Source of the DNA: Porphyrobacter sp. TH134
GTDB taxonomy: Bacteria; Pseudomonadota; Alphaproteobacteria; Sphingomonadales; Sphingomonadaceae
Assembly: GCF_002855495.1 (NCBI RefSeq)
Contig: NZ_PKRO01000002.1
Coordinates: 124,001 to 188,000 of the forward strand
Reading direction: 5' to 3'
DNA: 64,000 nucleotides
The stretch's first letter is position 1; the number at the start of each line of letters is the position of its first letter. This document shows, one piece after another, positions 55,184 to 63,293 of the stretch. A program made the position numbers and the translations under genes. The notes beneath the pieces were generated by a model. The model did no database searches. It had not been told where the DNA came from and was given only the letters and a program-made list of their open reading frames with translations.

Positions 55184-55481
55184 GCGGAACGATGCGGCCT
55201 ATGGTATTCCAGGCAAAGCCGGTGAAGGAATGGTCGCAGGCCCTGCGTACGGGGTCACGCCCGGCCAGTTCGAAGCCGGTGTAAACCCGCGCCCATTCCT
55301 CCGGATAGTCGTGCAGCAGCAGTTCGCCTGCGGTTGGCTCAGCCCCGCGCGGTTGGAGAGACAGGGCAAAATGATCGAAGCCAAGCTGCGTCGCCGCCCG
55401 GCCAAGAAGCGCTTCGAGCGCTGCGTCCGTTCTCACATCGTCAAACTGAGCTGCAAACTCCTGCGTCAGGTCAAAAGTCAT
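55178..55481 (-). pseudogene. LuxR-type autoinducer-binding domain, C-terminally truncated
   Basis: From the ATG at 55,481 the protein reads MTFDLTQEFAAQFDDVRTDA, then QLGFDHFALSLQPRG and DYPEEWARVYTGFELAGRDP, the autoinducer-binding domain of quorum-sensing LuxR proteins. It stops after VPLNR, where it meets the integrase fragment tail to tail. The DNA-binding domain is missing, so it cannot act as a normal regulator. The open frame continues to 55,125 only through antisense integrase sequence. Confidence 0.7.
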
Positions 55482-55632
55482 CCGAGCGCCGTCGATTGAC
55501 CGCGGCATCCCAACCCGCAACGGCCAATCGCCTGGTTATGGCCGACGAATTGCGGTTCCAATCCGCAGGAGCCAGCGCATTGCCAGTGTGTCCCCGAATG
55601 TTTCGGGGCGATCAGTCCCCTCCGCAGACTGA

Positions 55633-55692
55633 CTGCGAATTCTGCGAAACCTAGCGAAGATCATAAGCCTGCGAAATATACAAGTTTCGCAG
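55633..55692. promoter_or_regulatory. CTGCGAA repeat cluster
   Basis: CTGCGAA occurs three times in the same direction (55,633; 55,642; 55,669) and once inverted (TTCGCAG at 55,686-55,692). The last pair forms a perfect 8-bp dyad, CTGCGAAA/TTTCGCAG, with an 8-base AT-rich spacer. It lies about 150-210 bases upstream of the truncated LuxR gene and could be an operator array. The rest of the gap 55,482-55,740 shows nothing else. Confidence 0.4.
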
Positions 55693-55740
55693 AGACTTCG
55701 GCGAACCGCAGGGGGAACAGACTGGCGCATTCCGGATCAG

Positions 55741-56503
55741 TCATGCAAGCTGCCCGGCAAGAAGATTGCGGTAGCCCGTCCCAGCGGTGCGACGTGCCTC
55801 TGCAAGCAGGCGCTGGGCCTGGCGCCGCTCGCCTGAGCTTTTCCAGTCAATGGCCCGGCTTTTGGTAGTACGGGCAGAGAGAATTTCGGCTGCGATCCGC
55901 CTGAGCAGGGAGCCATCCGCATCATTCCGGTCCACGAGATCGAGGATCGCAAGCAGACGAACGAGCCGATGGCGTCGATAAGGCGTCGGCAGGAAGGTGC
56001 CGACCGAACCGGCCCCCAGCACAAATGCGGAAAGCGCCAACAGCCGCTCTGGGATGTGCGGATCGGCAGGGATCCGGTACTCAAAGCCCTGTTGCGGGAC
56101 GCCGGTGTCAATGATCCTTACGCGGTGGCGGGCGCGTCGCCCGTCAAGCACGAGATATTGTTTGGCACCCTCATGCTGTTCTGCGACGATACGACGCCCG
56201 ACGGGGCCCGGTATGTGCGACTGGCGGGGTCGGCTGGCCGCGACGAGGACCACACATGCCGCGACGTCGGGGCGCCAGAAAGCCGGATAGCAGCGAACGT
56301 CGGCGGCAGGAGCAATGGCGAAAGTCCAGCCCCCATTGTCTTGCCATCGCGCGCATCTCCTTTCCCTGTGCGACCGGATCATGGCGCGAGGCAATGGCTG
56401 CATACTGGCGACGATAGTCGGGATTGCGGCGGAGGAATTCCTGCGCGAAGTCGGCAAGATCGTGCGAGGCAAATGAACGCTCATAGTCCGGCGAGATGGC
56501 CAT
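55741..56503 (-). pseudogene. DUF6499/DUF2285 protein split by a frameshift
   Basis: The N-terminal part (from 56,503: MAISPDYERSFASHDLADFA, FLRRNPDYRRQY) matches DUF6499. It changes frame after WGLDF at about 56,320. The second part (AIAPAADVRCYPAFWRPDVA, then a DUF2285-type AKQYLVLDGRRARHRV and RLLAEARRTAGTGYRNLLAG) is in another frame. One extra base at 56,320 would explain the break. These proteins are typical cargo or control genes of Trb-type integrative elements. The break may be real decay or a sequencing error. Confidence 0.65.
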
Positions 56504-56849
56504 GCTGCACCTCCTGTCAGAGGAGCTGGCATAGGCTCAGGGCCCGGCCGGCATCAGACCGCAAAGCCGGGAGGCCCATCCCCTGGCTCGGGGATGATTT
56601 CGCCGTTTACCGGCTGTCCTTGCCAATTCCTTCCGATTGCTTCACAAAACGCTAACGCAGAACGGTGACTGGCGTACGTCTGCGTGGAACAGATCCGCCA
56701 GACATCATGCGCGCCGGTCCGCTGAGCAGGTCCGGTGGCCAGGCCGGACAGGGGACGAGGTACGGACCCGGACGGCGGCAGACAGTCTGATGCCCCGCAC
56801 CTGCACGCTTCGGCGTACAGCCATGTGGATGCGCCCTTTGTGATCCCTC
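56504..56849. other. Gap between DUF2285 remnant and ECF sigma gene
   Basis: The two neighbouring genes point away from each other, so both promoters should be here. No frame matches a family I know, and no clear hairpin or repeat was found. Confidence 0.4.
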
Positions 56850-57647
56850 ATGAATTCCATTCAGGCTGGCGAGCGTCTGCGCCCGGGCCGCGTCGTGTTT
56901 CCCCTCGGTTGTGCGTTCGCGCGGCGCAGGGCTGTTCCACCAGATCCGACACTTGATGAGCTGTACCGGCGCGAGCGTGCCTCGCTTCTTCGCTATCTGC
57001 GCAAGCATGGCGGCGGCGATGAGACCGAGGACCTCCTGCAGGATGTTTTTGTCCGGGCTGCGGCCAGCAATCATCTCGTGGAACTGCGCAATCCCGGCGG
57101 CTATCTGTGCCGGATTGCACAGACTGTGCTGATCGACCGCGCATGCAAGCGAAGCTGCCGGATCCGCTGCCTGCCCATCGAAAACGCATGTGATCCGTCG
57201 TGCAACCCGGGCCAGGAAGAGGACTTGCTGGCACGCGCGCTCGAAGACGAGCTGCAGCGTGCGCTGCGCGCCTTGCCGCGGAAGACACGATCAGTCTTCA
57301 TGCTCAACCGGTTCGATCACCTCAGTTACCGGCAAATCCACGAGCGCCTCGGAATCTCGGAAGCTACCGTCGCATACCATATGGGCAAGGCATTGGAGCA
57401 GCGCAGCTATGGTGCCTCGCGACTTCCCGAGGCCACCTTTTTCCCGGAGATGGAGCGTCATGCCGTGACCCTTTCCGGCCACCAGGCGGTCGCACCCGGG
57501 ATCGAGGCGAGCATTGATGCCCTCTATTCGTACCGGCGTTCGGAAACGGCAGATGGTACGGCGCAGCAGCGCATTCGCCGCGAACGCTCGCTGCCTTCCT
57601 TGTCCTGCGCGCCAATCCCGATCTCAATGCCTATTGTCACAAGCTGA
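56850..57647 (+). CDS. ECF-family (FecI-like) RNA polymerase sigma factor
   Basis: Sigma region 2 (LDELYRRERASLLRYLRKHG followed by GDETEDLLQDVFVRAAAS) spans residues about 34-72, and region 4 (LPRKTRSVFMLNRFDHLSYR, then HERLGISEATVAYHMGKALE) about 145-185. A normal FecI-like sigma would end shortly after; here the frame runs on for some 80 residues (from RSYGASRL) without family similarity and is likely out of frame for what once lay there. The ATG at 56,850 is the longest option; homology begins about residue 32. FecI-type sigmas respond to a FecR/TonB receptor pair, and neither is visible. Confidence 0.75.
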   Translation: MNSIQAGERLRPGRVVFPLGCAFARRRAVPPDPTLDELYRRERASLLRYLRKHGGGDETEDLLQDVFVRAAASNHLVELRNPGGYLCRIAQTVLIDRACKRSCRIRCLPIENACDPSCNPGQEEDLLARALEDELQRALRALPRKTRSVFMLNRFDHLSYRQIHERLGISEATVAYHMGKALEQRSYGASRLPEATFFPEMERHAVTLSGHQAVAPGIEASIDALYSYRRSETADGTAQQRIRRERSLPSLSCAPIPISMPIVTS

Positions 57648-58262
57648 TGGTGGCACGGGTGGACGGGAGCGGATCTCCGGTTGAGGTGAGCAGGGGCGGC
57701 GAGTACATCCGCGACGCCTATCCGCTTCGCGAGTTCACCACGATCTACCGGGGCTGGAGCCAGCCCGTGGTGCCGCGCTGGAGCCCGGATGGGTCGAGGA
57801 TCGCGTTCCTTCGCCGGGAGAACGGCACAACGCAGGTCTGGCTGGCCGACCCTTCGGGTGGCACCCCGGCCACCCGGCTGAGCAGTCTTCCCGAGGATGC
57901 AGAGGATTTTGCCTGGTCAGCCGATTCAACCGGCCTTGTCATCAGCTCGCGTCCCGGCCTTCGCCGAAAGGCCGGGGAGATCGAAGAGGAAGGACGCGGC
58001 GGGTTCCTGTTCGATGATCGTTTCTCGCCGCAGTTTGCCGATCGGCCGATTCCGACGGGCAATGTATCGGTCGAATATTCGTGGCTGTCCCTCGCCGATC
58101 GTTCGCCGAGAGCGGCCACTTTGCGCGAGCAGGAACTGCTGGTTCCGCCGCGCCCCGCGTTCGTTCCGAAGGTCGCGAGAAACCTCACGATGGGACCAGA
58201 CGGGTTTTCGGCATGGCTCGAACCAAAGCACCCCGAGAGGCTGCTCAGCCCCACCCGGATCG
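57570..58262 (+). pseudogene. Remnant of an S9/TolB-type protein resembling lasso-peptide isopeptidase
   Basis: The main open frame (ATG 57,647) continues upstream in frame as LAAFLVLRANPDLNAYCHKL, and before that a different frame gives SSAFAANAR, so a frameshift lies near 57,590. Propeller blades follow (VPRWSPDGSRIAFLRRENGT and AEDFAWSADSTGLVISSRPG) with the stretch GEIEEEGRGGFLFDDRFSPQ. This stretch and the layout resemble Atxe2-type isopeptidases that open lasso peptides in sphingomonads. The catalytic S9 domain is lost where the frame meets trbE at about 58,262. Family assignment is from memory. Confidence 0.6.
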
Positions 58263-58935
58263 TGATGGCTGGGCCGAGCCCGCCGGTGAGAGGCTCGTCG
58301 GCGAGCAGCGCATCGAGATGCATCGGGGTCTCGGGGACACGGACGGACTGGGTGCGTGTCGAGATGCAGCTGTGCAGATAGGTCAGCGTCTCGCGGTCGT
58401 CGAGCCAGTCGACCTCGGGAAAGAACCCTTCGAAGAGGCGCAGCAACCGATCAGTGCGGTCGACAAAGCCGGCGAGCAGTTCGTGTGGATTGACGCCCCT
58501 TTCGGCCTTGCCCTCATAGAGCCAGCTTTCGGCGCGGGCGGCATCTTCAGCCGGCGGCATCCACAACAGGGTGAGAAAATACCGGCTCTCGAAATGTGCA
58601 CCTTCTTCGGCAAATTGCGCGGCGCGTTCGCGTTCGACCAGCGCCGAGGCCGGATCGGGAAAGTCGCTGACGGGATATTCCAGCGCCGGACGCCGCACGG
58701 CTTCGACAAAGATTGCCCAGCCTGAGCCGAGGCGCCGCAGCGCGCTGTTGAGGCGCGACGTGGTCGCGATAAGTTCGGCAGGCGTCGCGCTGTCGAGATC
58801 GGGGCCCCTGAAACGCGCGGTACGTTGGAAGCTCCCGTCCTTGTTAAATACTACGCCGGGTGCGACCAATGCGGCCCATGGCAGGAAATCTGCAAGCCGG
58901 TCGGCCCTGTTCCGGTATTCGCGCAGCGAGAACAT
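58262..58935 (-). pseudogene. trbE: trbE fragment, N-terminal part only
   Basis: About 224 residues starting [20 protein letters not shown] and continuing [20 protein letters not shown] and ESRYFLTLLWMPPAEDAARA, the N-terminal domain of the T4SS ATPase TrbE (VirB4 type). The frame reaches about LLADEPLTGGL and then turns into antisense of the isopeptidase remnant. The Walker ATPase domain is gone, so no conjugation function remains. Confidence 0.8.
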
Positions 58936-59936
58936 CGGTCAGACCTGCAAGTGCGCAGGATAGCGCAGGTGCCGCCGCGCGACGTCCGCGAAGTCTGGAT
59001 CGCGCCGCGTTGCCCAAGGCCCCGGACCTCAGCGAGATCAGCCAGCCTCCGCCCGGTGCCATCACGCACGAGCACTGCGATCACATCGATGGTCTCGGCG
59101 ATCAGCGCGCGCGGCACGGTCACCACGCGTTCCTGGATCAGCTGTTCGAGGCGACGCAGCGTGCCCAGGGCAGATCCTGCATGGATGGTGCCGATCCCGC
59201 CGGGATGACCGGTCCCCCAGGCCTTGAGCAGGTCGAGCGCCTCGGCGCCGCGGACCTCGCCGATCGGGATACGATCAGGACGCAGGCGCAGCGCGGAGCG
59301 AACAAGGTCGGAGAGATTGGCGACGCCGTCGATCGTCCGCAGCGAGACGAGATTGGGCGCAGCACATTGCAGCTCGCGGGTATCCTCGATCAGGACAACC
59401 CGGTGGCCGGTCAATGCAATTTCTGCGAGCAGCGCATTGGTGAGTGTTGTCTTGCCCGTCGAGGTGCCGCCGGCAACCAGGATGTTCTTCCGCCCTGAGA
59501 CCGCCGTAGCAAGGGCGTTTGCCTGCGCGGCGGACATCATTCCCGCTGCGACATAATCGGACAGGGTGAACACAGCGACGGCTGGTTTGCGGATCGCGAA
59601 GCTGGGCGCCGCAACCACCGGTGGCAGCAGGCCCTCGAACCGTGCGCCGGTGTCGGGCAGTTCAGCTGAAACACGGGGCGCGCCGGCATGAACCTCAGCG
59701 CCGACATGGTGGGCCACCAGCCTGATAATGCGCTCGCCGTCAGCCGCGGACATTGGGCATTCGGTGGCTGCGAGGCCGGATCCCAACCGGTCAACCCAGA
59801 GCCGCCCGTCCGGATTCAGCATCACCTCGATTATGGTCGGCTCCTCGAGCCAGGCTGCGACTTTGGGGCCCAACGCCGTTCGCAGCATGCGCGCGCCGCG
59901 GGATGACGCTTCTGGCCTGATCGGAAGGACGCTCAT
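58851..59936 (-). CDS. trbB: Conjugal transfer ATPase TrbB, with altered C-terminus
   Basis: A VirB11-type hexameric ATPase of conjugative type IV secretion. After the ATG at 59,936 the family stretches [40 protein letters not shown] (Walker A), [20 protein letters not shown] and [20 protein letters not shown] are complete. Family similarity ends near [11 protein letters not shown]; the rest of the frame (to 58,851) is read from trbD and trbE sequence in a wrong frame. The body could still fold, but its partner genes are destroyed. Confidence 0.85.
   Translation of the reverse strand: MSVLPIRPEASSRGARMLRTALGPKVAAWLEEPTIIEVMLNPDGRLWVDRLGSGLAATECPMSAADGERIIRLVAHHVGAEVHAGAPRVSAELPDTGARFEGLLPPVVAAPSFAIRKPAVAVFTLSDYVAAGMMSAAQANALATAVSGRKNILVAGGTSTGKTTLTNALLAEIALTGHRVVLIEDTRELQCAAPNLVSLRTIDGVANLSDLVRSALRLRPDRIPIGEVRGAEALDLLKAWGTGHPGGIGTIHAGSALGTLRRLEQLIQERVVTVPRALIAETIDVIAVLVRDGTGRRLADLAEVRGLGQRGAIQTSRTSRGGTCAILRTCRSDRCSRCANTGTGPTGLQISCHGPHWSHPA
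58939..59010 (-). pseudogene. trbD: trbD relic (last codons)
   Basis: Directly upstream of trbE the minus strand reads [20 protein letters not shown] and a TGA stop, which fits the C-terminus of the small inner-membrane protein TrbD. The rest of trbD and all of trbC are missing; trbB joins this sequence directly. Confidence 0.55.
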
Positions 59937-60588
59937 GGGTGACCCCGGATTGCGGCAGCCGACCACCGGCTGCGCCTGCGAGGCAAATCAAGAAGACAGC
60001 GGAGGGCCCAGACACAACAGGAAAATGCCGCTCTCGCGCACCAGCGAGAAAGAAGAAATGATAGCGAAGGTCCACCTCGTCTGATCGCCGAGACGCAATC
60101 TGTCGTCAGGGCTGCGCGATACAGCGACACGGGATCGAATCAGGTCCGCGTACCCGCGACTGACCCGAACTCTGAACAAGCGCCTTTGGTGCTCGGGTTT
60201 CAGCGCTAGAAGAGCACTTCCGTTGTGCTTGCGGGTTGATTGTATCTCCAGTATCGTGGCAGCGGCGGGAGAAGCCCAGAGGCCGTTATGCGGTTCGTGG
60301 TGTTACTGGCGACCCCCGGTGTTCGCCGCGGCATTCGGCTTCGGTGTTCTCCCGCCACCCGTCTGCTTCCAGTTGGCGAAGCCTCAGCAATCGGCATCAA
60401 GGCGAGTAGCCCCCAAATCCGGGCGCACGCGGCGAACACGGTGCGCCGCCAGTACGACATGCACCGTGTTCGCCGGACGGGATCCGCTCGGCTCCGACCC
60501 GAGCGCAGCCAATGCCTGACAATGTGCTGCGGGGCGCCAACCGCGGCTCGTAGCTGTCTGGTACCGCGATAGCGGTGAACGGGGCTGC
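59937..60588. other. 652-base gap beside trbB without a convincing gene
   Basis: In intact elements of this type traG and a CopG-like gene precede trbB; neither is recognisable. An open frame at 60,206-60,460 (minus, 84 codons) begins with a hydrophobic signal-like stretch (TVFAACARIWGLLALMPIAE) but matches nothing I know. The most notable item is the inverted repeat at 60,431-60,474. Confidence 0.5.
60431..60474. repeat. Perfect 14-bp inverted repeat with 16-base spacer
   Basis: GGCGAACACGGTGC (60,431-60,444) and GCACCGTGTTCGCC (60,461-60,474) are exact complements. The position beside trbB remains would fit an origin-of-transfer hairpin, a recombination site or an operator. The flanks show no obvious terminator T run. 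Confidence 0.7.
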
Positions 60589-61101
60589 TCAGGCGATCGC
60601 GTGAACTGGTTTTGCTTCAAGGATACGAAGAGGCTCGGCGGCGATGCTGCCTGCACCGCGTTTGGTTGTCATGTTGGCACGATGGATCGCGACAATGCGC
60701 GGACTGATTTGGAGCAGCCGCGCGATTTCCTTGTGCGAACGTCCTGTGGCAAGGGCACCGAGCACTGCACTCTCGCGTCCCGAGAGCAATGACAGCTTGT
60801 CGCGGGCTTCGATCGTCAATCGGCGCGCTTTGTGCACCTCGATAGCTTCCCTGGTGATCCGCTCGATCGTCGCAGCGCCCGGATCAGCCTTCAAGGGAAG
60901 AACAAGATAGTTGAGCGCGCCGGCCTAGATCGCGTCTACGATACGCGAAGGGTTGGGGTTGAAGGCAACAGCAATGACAGGGAGCTACGCGCCGCGTTGA
61001 AGCAGGCGCTCCACTGCCATGCACATGCCACCATTGTCGGGACTATCTTTGATAAAGACGATACGCCGTAGGGCGTGAGCCCCAGAGGCGTTGGTGAGCA
61101 T
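60589..61101 (-). pseudogene. FixJ-like response regulator with two in-frame amber codons
   Basis: In a single frame the minus strand reads a receiver-like part (LRRIVFIKDSPDNGGMCMAV, ERLLQRGA), TAG (60,987-60,985), LPVIAVAFNPNPSRIVDAI, TAG (60,927-60,925), AGALNYLVLPLKADPG and a LuxR-type HTH (LLSGRESAVLGALATGRSHK, then ARLLQISPRIVAIHRANMTT). Both stops can come from single C-to-T or G-to-A changes of codons such as CAG or TGG. The 5' start is uncertain; ATG at 61,101 is the best candidate. Confidence 0.7.
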
Positions 61102-61204
61102 GAAAACGCGGCCGGGGTCCGTAGGGCGCCTGTTATGCCCTTGCCATGGCCTAGAAAGGGGATTTTGCTTTGTTTGATACGGATATTGGGCCATTGCTGA
61201 AACC

Positions 61205-61591
61205 ATGATTGAGGTTTGCTCACCGCCGGCGATCGAGCCTGAACCAGGGAGCGGGTATCAACTGTGCTTCTGGGTTCTGGACCCGTTCAATTTCGACACC
61301 CCTTTCCGGGCGATGCTGGATGAGATCGTAACGGCCCTCGGCCTCGATCCCGACAAGCACCTGTCTCTCCCGGCATTTGCCGAGGGTGAGGATTTCATAG
61401 AGGGGACGATGCTCTTTCAAGAAGCGAGCCTCACCGTGTATTTTGAGCATGCGCGCAGTTATCTGAGCATTGCTTCGCGCGATCGGGCGGTGCTCGCAGA
61501 TATCCTGCAGCGCGTATCGTCGAAGATTTGTGTCGCCAACGCCGCAGGCACGTCGCCAGAGACCGGGGCTCGCGCGCAATCAGCCATGTAA
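61205..61591 (+). CDS. Hypothetical protein
   Basis: A 128-residue acidic protein with a regular alternation of strands and helices (YQLCFWVLDPFNFDTPFRAM, DEIVTALGLDPDK, then FQEASLTVYFEHARSYLSIA) that looks like a folded alpha/beta domain. I recognise no family. It is divergent from the FixJ-like pseudogene. Codon use is similar to the island around it. Confidence 0.5.
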   Translation: MIEVCSPPAIEPEPGSGYQLCFWVLDPFNFDTPFRAMLDEIVTALGLDPDKHLSLPAFAEGEDFIEGTMLFQEASLTVYFEHARSYLSIASRDRAVLADILQRVSSKICVANAAGTSPETGARAQSAM

Positions 61592-61703
61592 GCAAACCTA
61601 CCAATATGTGGCTATTGGCGACACAGCTAATGCCTTGCCGTGCCATTAGAAACCTAGGTCAGTTAATGGTTTGGCATCATGCTCGAACTAGGAGTCGCCG
61701 TTG

Positions 61704-62192
61704 ATGGTCACTGCCGCAAGCGCTGCGAATATGCCCGATTTTGAGCAACGCCCATCGATAGGCCAGCACCAAGCCACTCAGAGGATTGCAGAACGGCTTG
61801 AGGATCTCGCAATAGAGCTCCGCTCGATGTCGGATCACGGGTCCGGTACCGCTCCATCGACCGGCACCTTGATCAACCTCGCCCAAAAAATCTACTCGGC
61901 CCGTCGTGAGATCGACAAGATCTTCGGCATGTCTGGCTTCGCGGTTAGCCCGGGCTGGGATATCATGCTCTATCTTTATCAAGCTCGGATGGCAGAAAAA
62001 CAAATCTCCATCACCCTTGCGTGCGTCGGTGGAGCCTGTCCGTCTACCACCGGTCTGAGATGGTTGCAGACGCTTGAAAACTTCCAGCTCATCGTCCGCA
62101 AGGCTGATCCGGATGACCGCCGTCGCCATGTCGTCGAGCTGACCGACGGCGGCAAGGTCAAAGTCGAGATCGCTCTGGCAGCGCATTTCTGA
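61704..62192 (+). CDS. MarR-type winged-helix regulator
   Basis: A 162-residue protein with a winged-helix pattern: a helix LINLAQKIYSARREIDKIFG, GWDIMLYLYQARMAEKQISI, a recognition region GGACPSTTGLRWLQTLENFQ and the wing VRKADPDDRRRHVVELTDGG. AGGAG lies 9 bases before the ATG at 61,704. The frame ends soon after the wing; the +1 frame continues as LKALKWLDRSLGSLAGRATL, which could be the original last helix, so a one-base loss near 62,189 is possible. Confidence 0.7.
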   Translation: MVTAASAANMPDFEQRPSIGQHQATQRIAERLEDLAIELRSMSDHGSGTAPSTGTLINLAQKIYSARREIDKIFGMSGFAVSPGWDIMLYLYQARMAEKQISITLACVGGACPSTTGLRWLQTLENFQLIVRKADPDDRRRHVVELTDGGKVKVEIALAAHF

Positions 62193-62797
62193 AAGCTCTC
62201 AAGTGGCTGGATCGCTCGCTTGGGAGTCTCGCAGGAAGGGCCACCTTGTCGACCGCCATCTGAACATGAGCGGCGCTGACATGCTGTTTTGCCGTGCGAG
62301 ATGATCGCGAATCTGCGCTAGCCGTTCGAAGATGTCCCGACACAATCGCGCTTCCCCTTGACGTGCTGCCCTGGTTGTTGCCGGTCAGAGGTAGGGTCTG
62401 GCTCCTTCTGCTCTGCTACTCGACCCTTGACCACTAACCGGACCTCGCTGAATGCAGTTGATTGTCAGTGCAAGATCGCCTCCGGCGCTATGGCTGGGCG
62501 CAGGTGGAGCGAAGCGGAAACCGGACTACGCTCCGATTGGGATCACGCCGCGGCCTTCACCCGATGGATACGTCATACATACTACGAAATGATTTTTTGC
62601 GGCGCGAAGCGGCCAACCCAAGGCTCAGCGTTTGCCAGGGGGTCCTGCTCGCCTAGCTTACGAAAACATCGGCAGGCACACTCTCTTCACCGGGGCAACA
62701 AAGCGCTAGCGCGGCCTCGAACCAGATTATTGAACACTTGACGGAGCGAGGCAATAAACAAACATAGTCCTCTGTCGGTACTTTGAAAAAGGAAAAC
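62193..62797. other. 605-base gap with no supported gene
   Basis: Open frames here (for example 62,358-62,741 plus strand) have no family pattern and poor codon use, and no start with a good ribosome site. The right half becomes AT-rich. I see no terminator, repeat or RNA gene. Confidence 0.4.
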
Positions 62798-62956
62798 CTA
62801 TGGCGTAAATAAAAAATAAAAAGCCGCTGTGCCAACCAAAGTAAATCCAAGTAAGGTTACGATTATCAAATCAATTTCCCACCAATCACCATTCTTTGCC
62901 GACTCATTTTCGATGCCCAGGCGAATTGCCACCCATTCTCTTAAGGATCTTAACAC
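62798..62956 (-). CDS. Possible 52-residue single-pass membrane protein
   Basis: The minus strand from a GTG at 62,956, preceded by AGGAC, reads LRSLREWVAIRLGIENESA, KNGDWWEID and then one strong membrane helix (LIIVTLLGFTLVGTAAFYFL) before a TAG stop. The amphipathic head, the acidic linker and the helix look like a real small protein. The function is unknown and no neighbour explains it. Confidence 0.4.
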   Translation of the reverse strand: MLRSLREWVAIRLGIENESAKNGDWWEIDLIIVTLLGFTLVGTAAFYFLFTP

Positions 62957-63293
62957 ATTTCGTCCTAATGTTTCTTAATGCGATCTGCTGTTGGCCAGCT
63001 GCACATGGAAAATCTGTACTGAACAATGGCTCAAAAGCCACAAGCCAAATATCACACAGCAGCTACGTGATGGTTGAGTGTAAATTGATCTAAACAAAGT
63101 GACGGGTCGGCTTTTGAGCGACTAGCCTGACACGAACCTGTGTTTTTTACTGGCATGGCATCACCGAACAATGCCTGTGGTTACGCATGAGCACATAAAG
63201 CGCTCTGCCGCCGATAAGTGCCCCAAATCGCGCCTAGCACCTTCATACGATCCGATGCTCAGCGGGTATTATACGAAGCTAAGCCCTTTCAAA
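62957..63293. other. 337-base AT-rich gap
   Basis: No gene, strong hairpin or repeat was found here. It lies upstream of the small membrane ORF (leftward) and downstream of the partial gene at the window end, so a promoter for the former is expected. Confidence 0.35.

Noticed and set aside
60431..60474. Integron attC site
   Set aside because: The arms lack the RYYYAAC/GTTRRRY ends and no integron integrase is present.
60925..60987. Amber codons as evidence of pyrrolysine or reassigned TAG
   Set aside because: TAG is used as an ordinary stop in intact genes here (for example sucC and ribF), so the regulator is more likely a pseudogene.
54857..62200. A complete defence or conjugation system in the island
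   Set aside because: Only fragments of integrase, trbB, trbD and trbE were found, and no restriction, toxin-antitoxin or other defence genes could be recognised.
62358..62741. Open frame of 127 codons on the plus strand
   Set aside because: No ribosome site, irregular codon use and no recognisable pattern.
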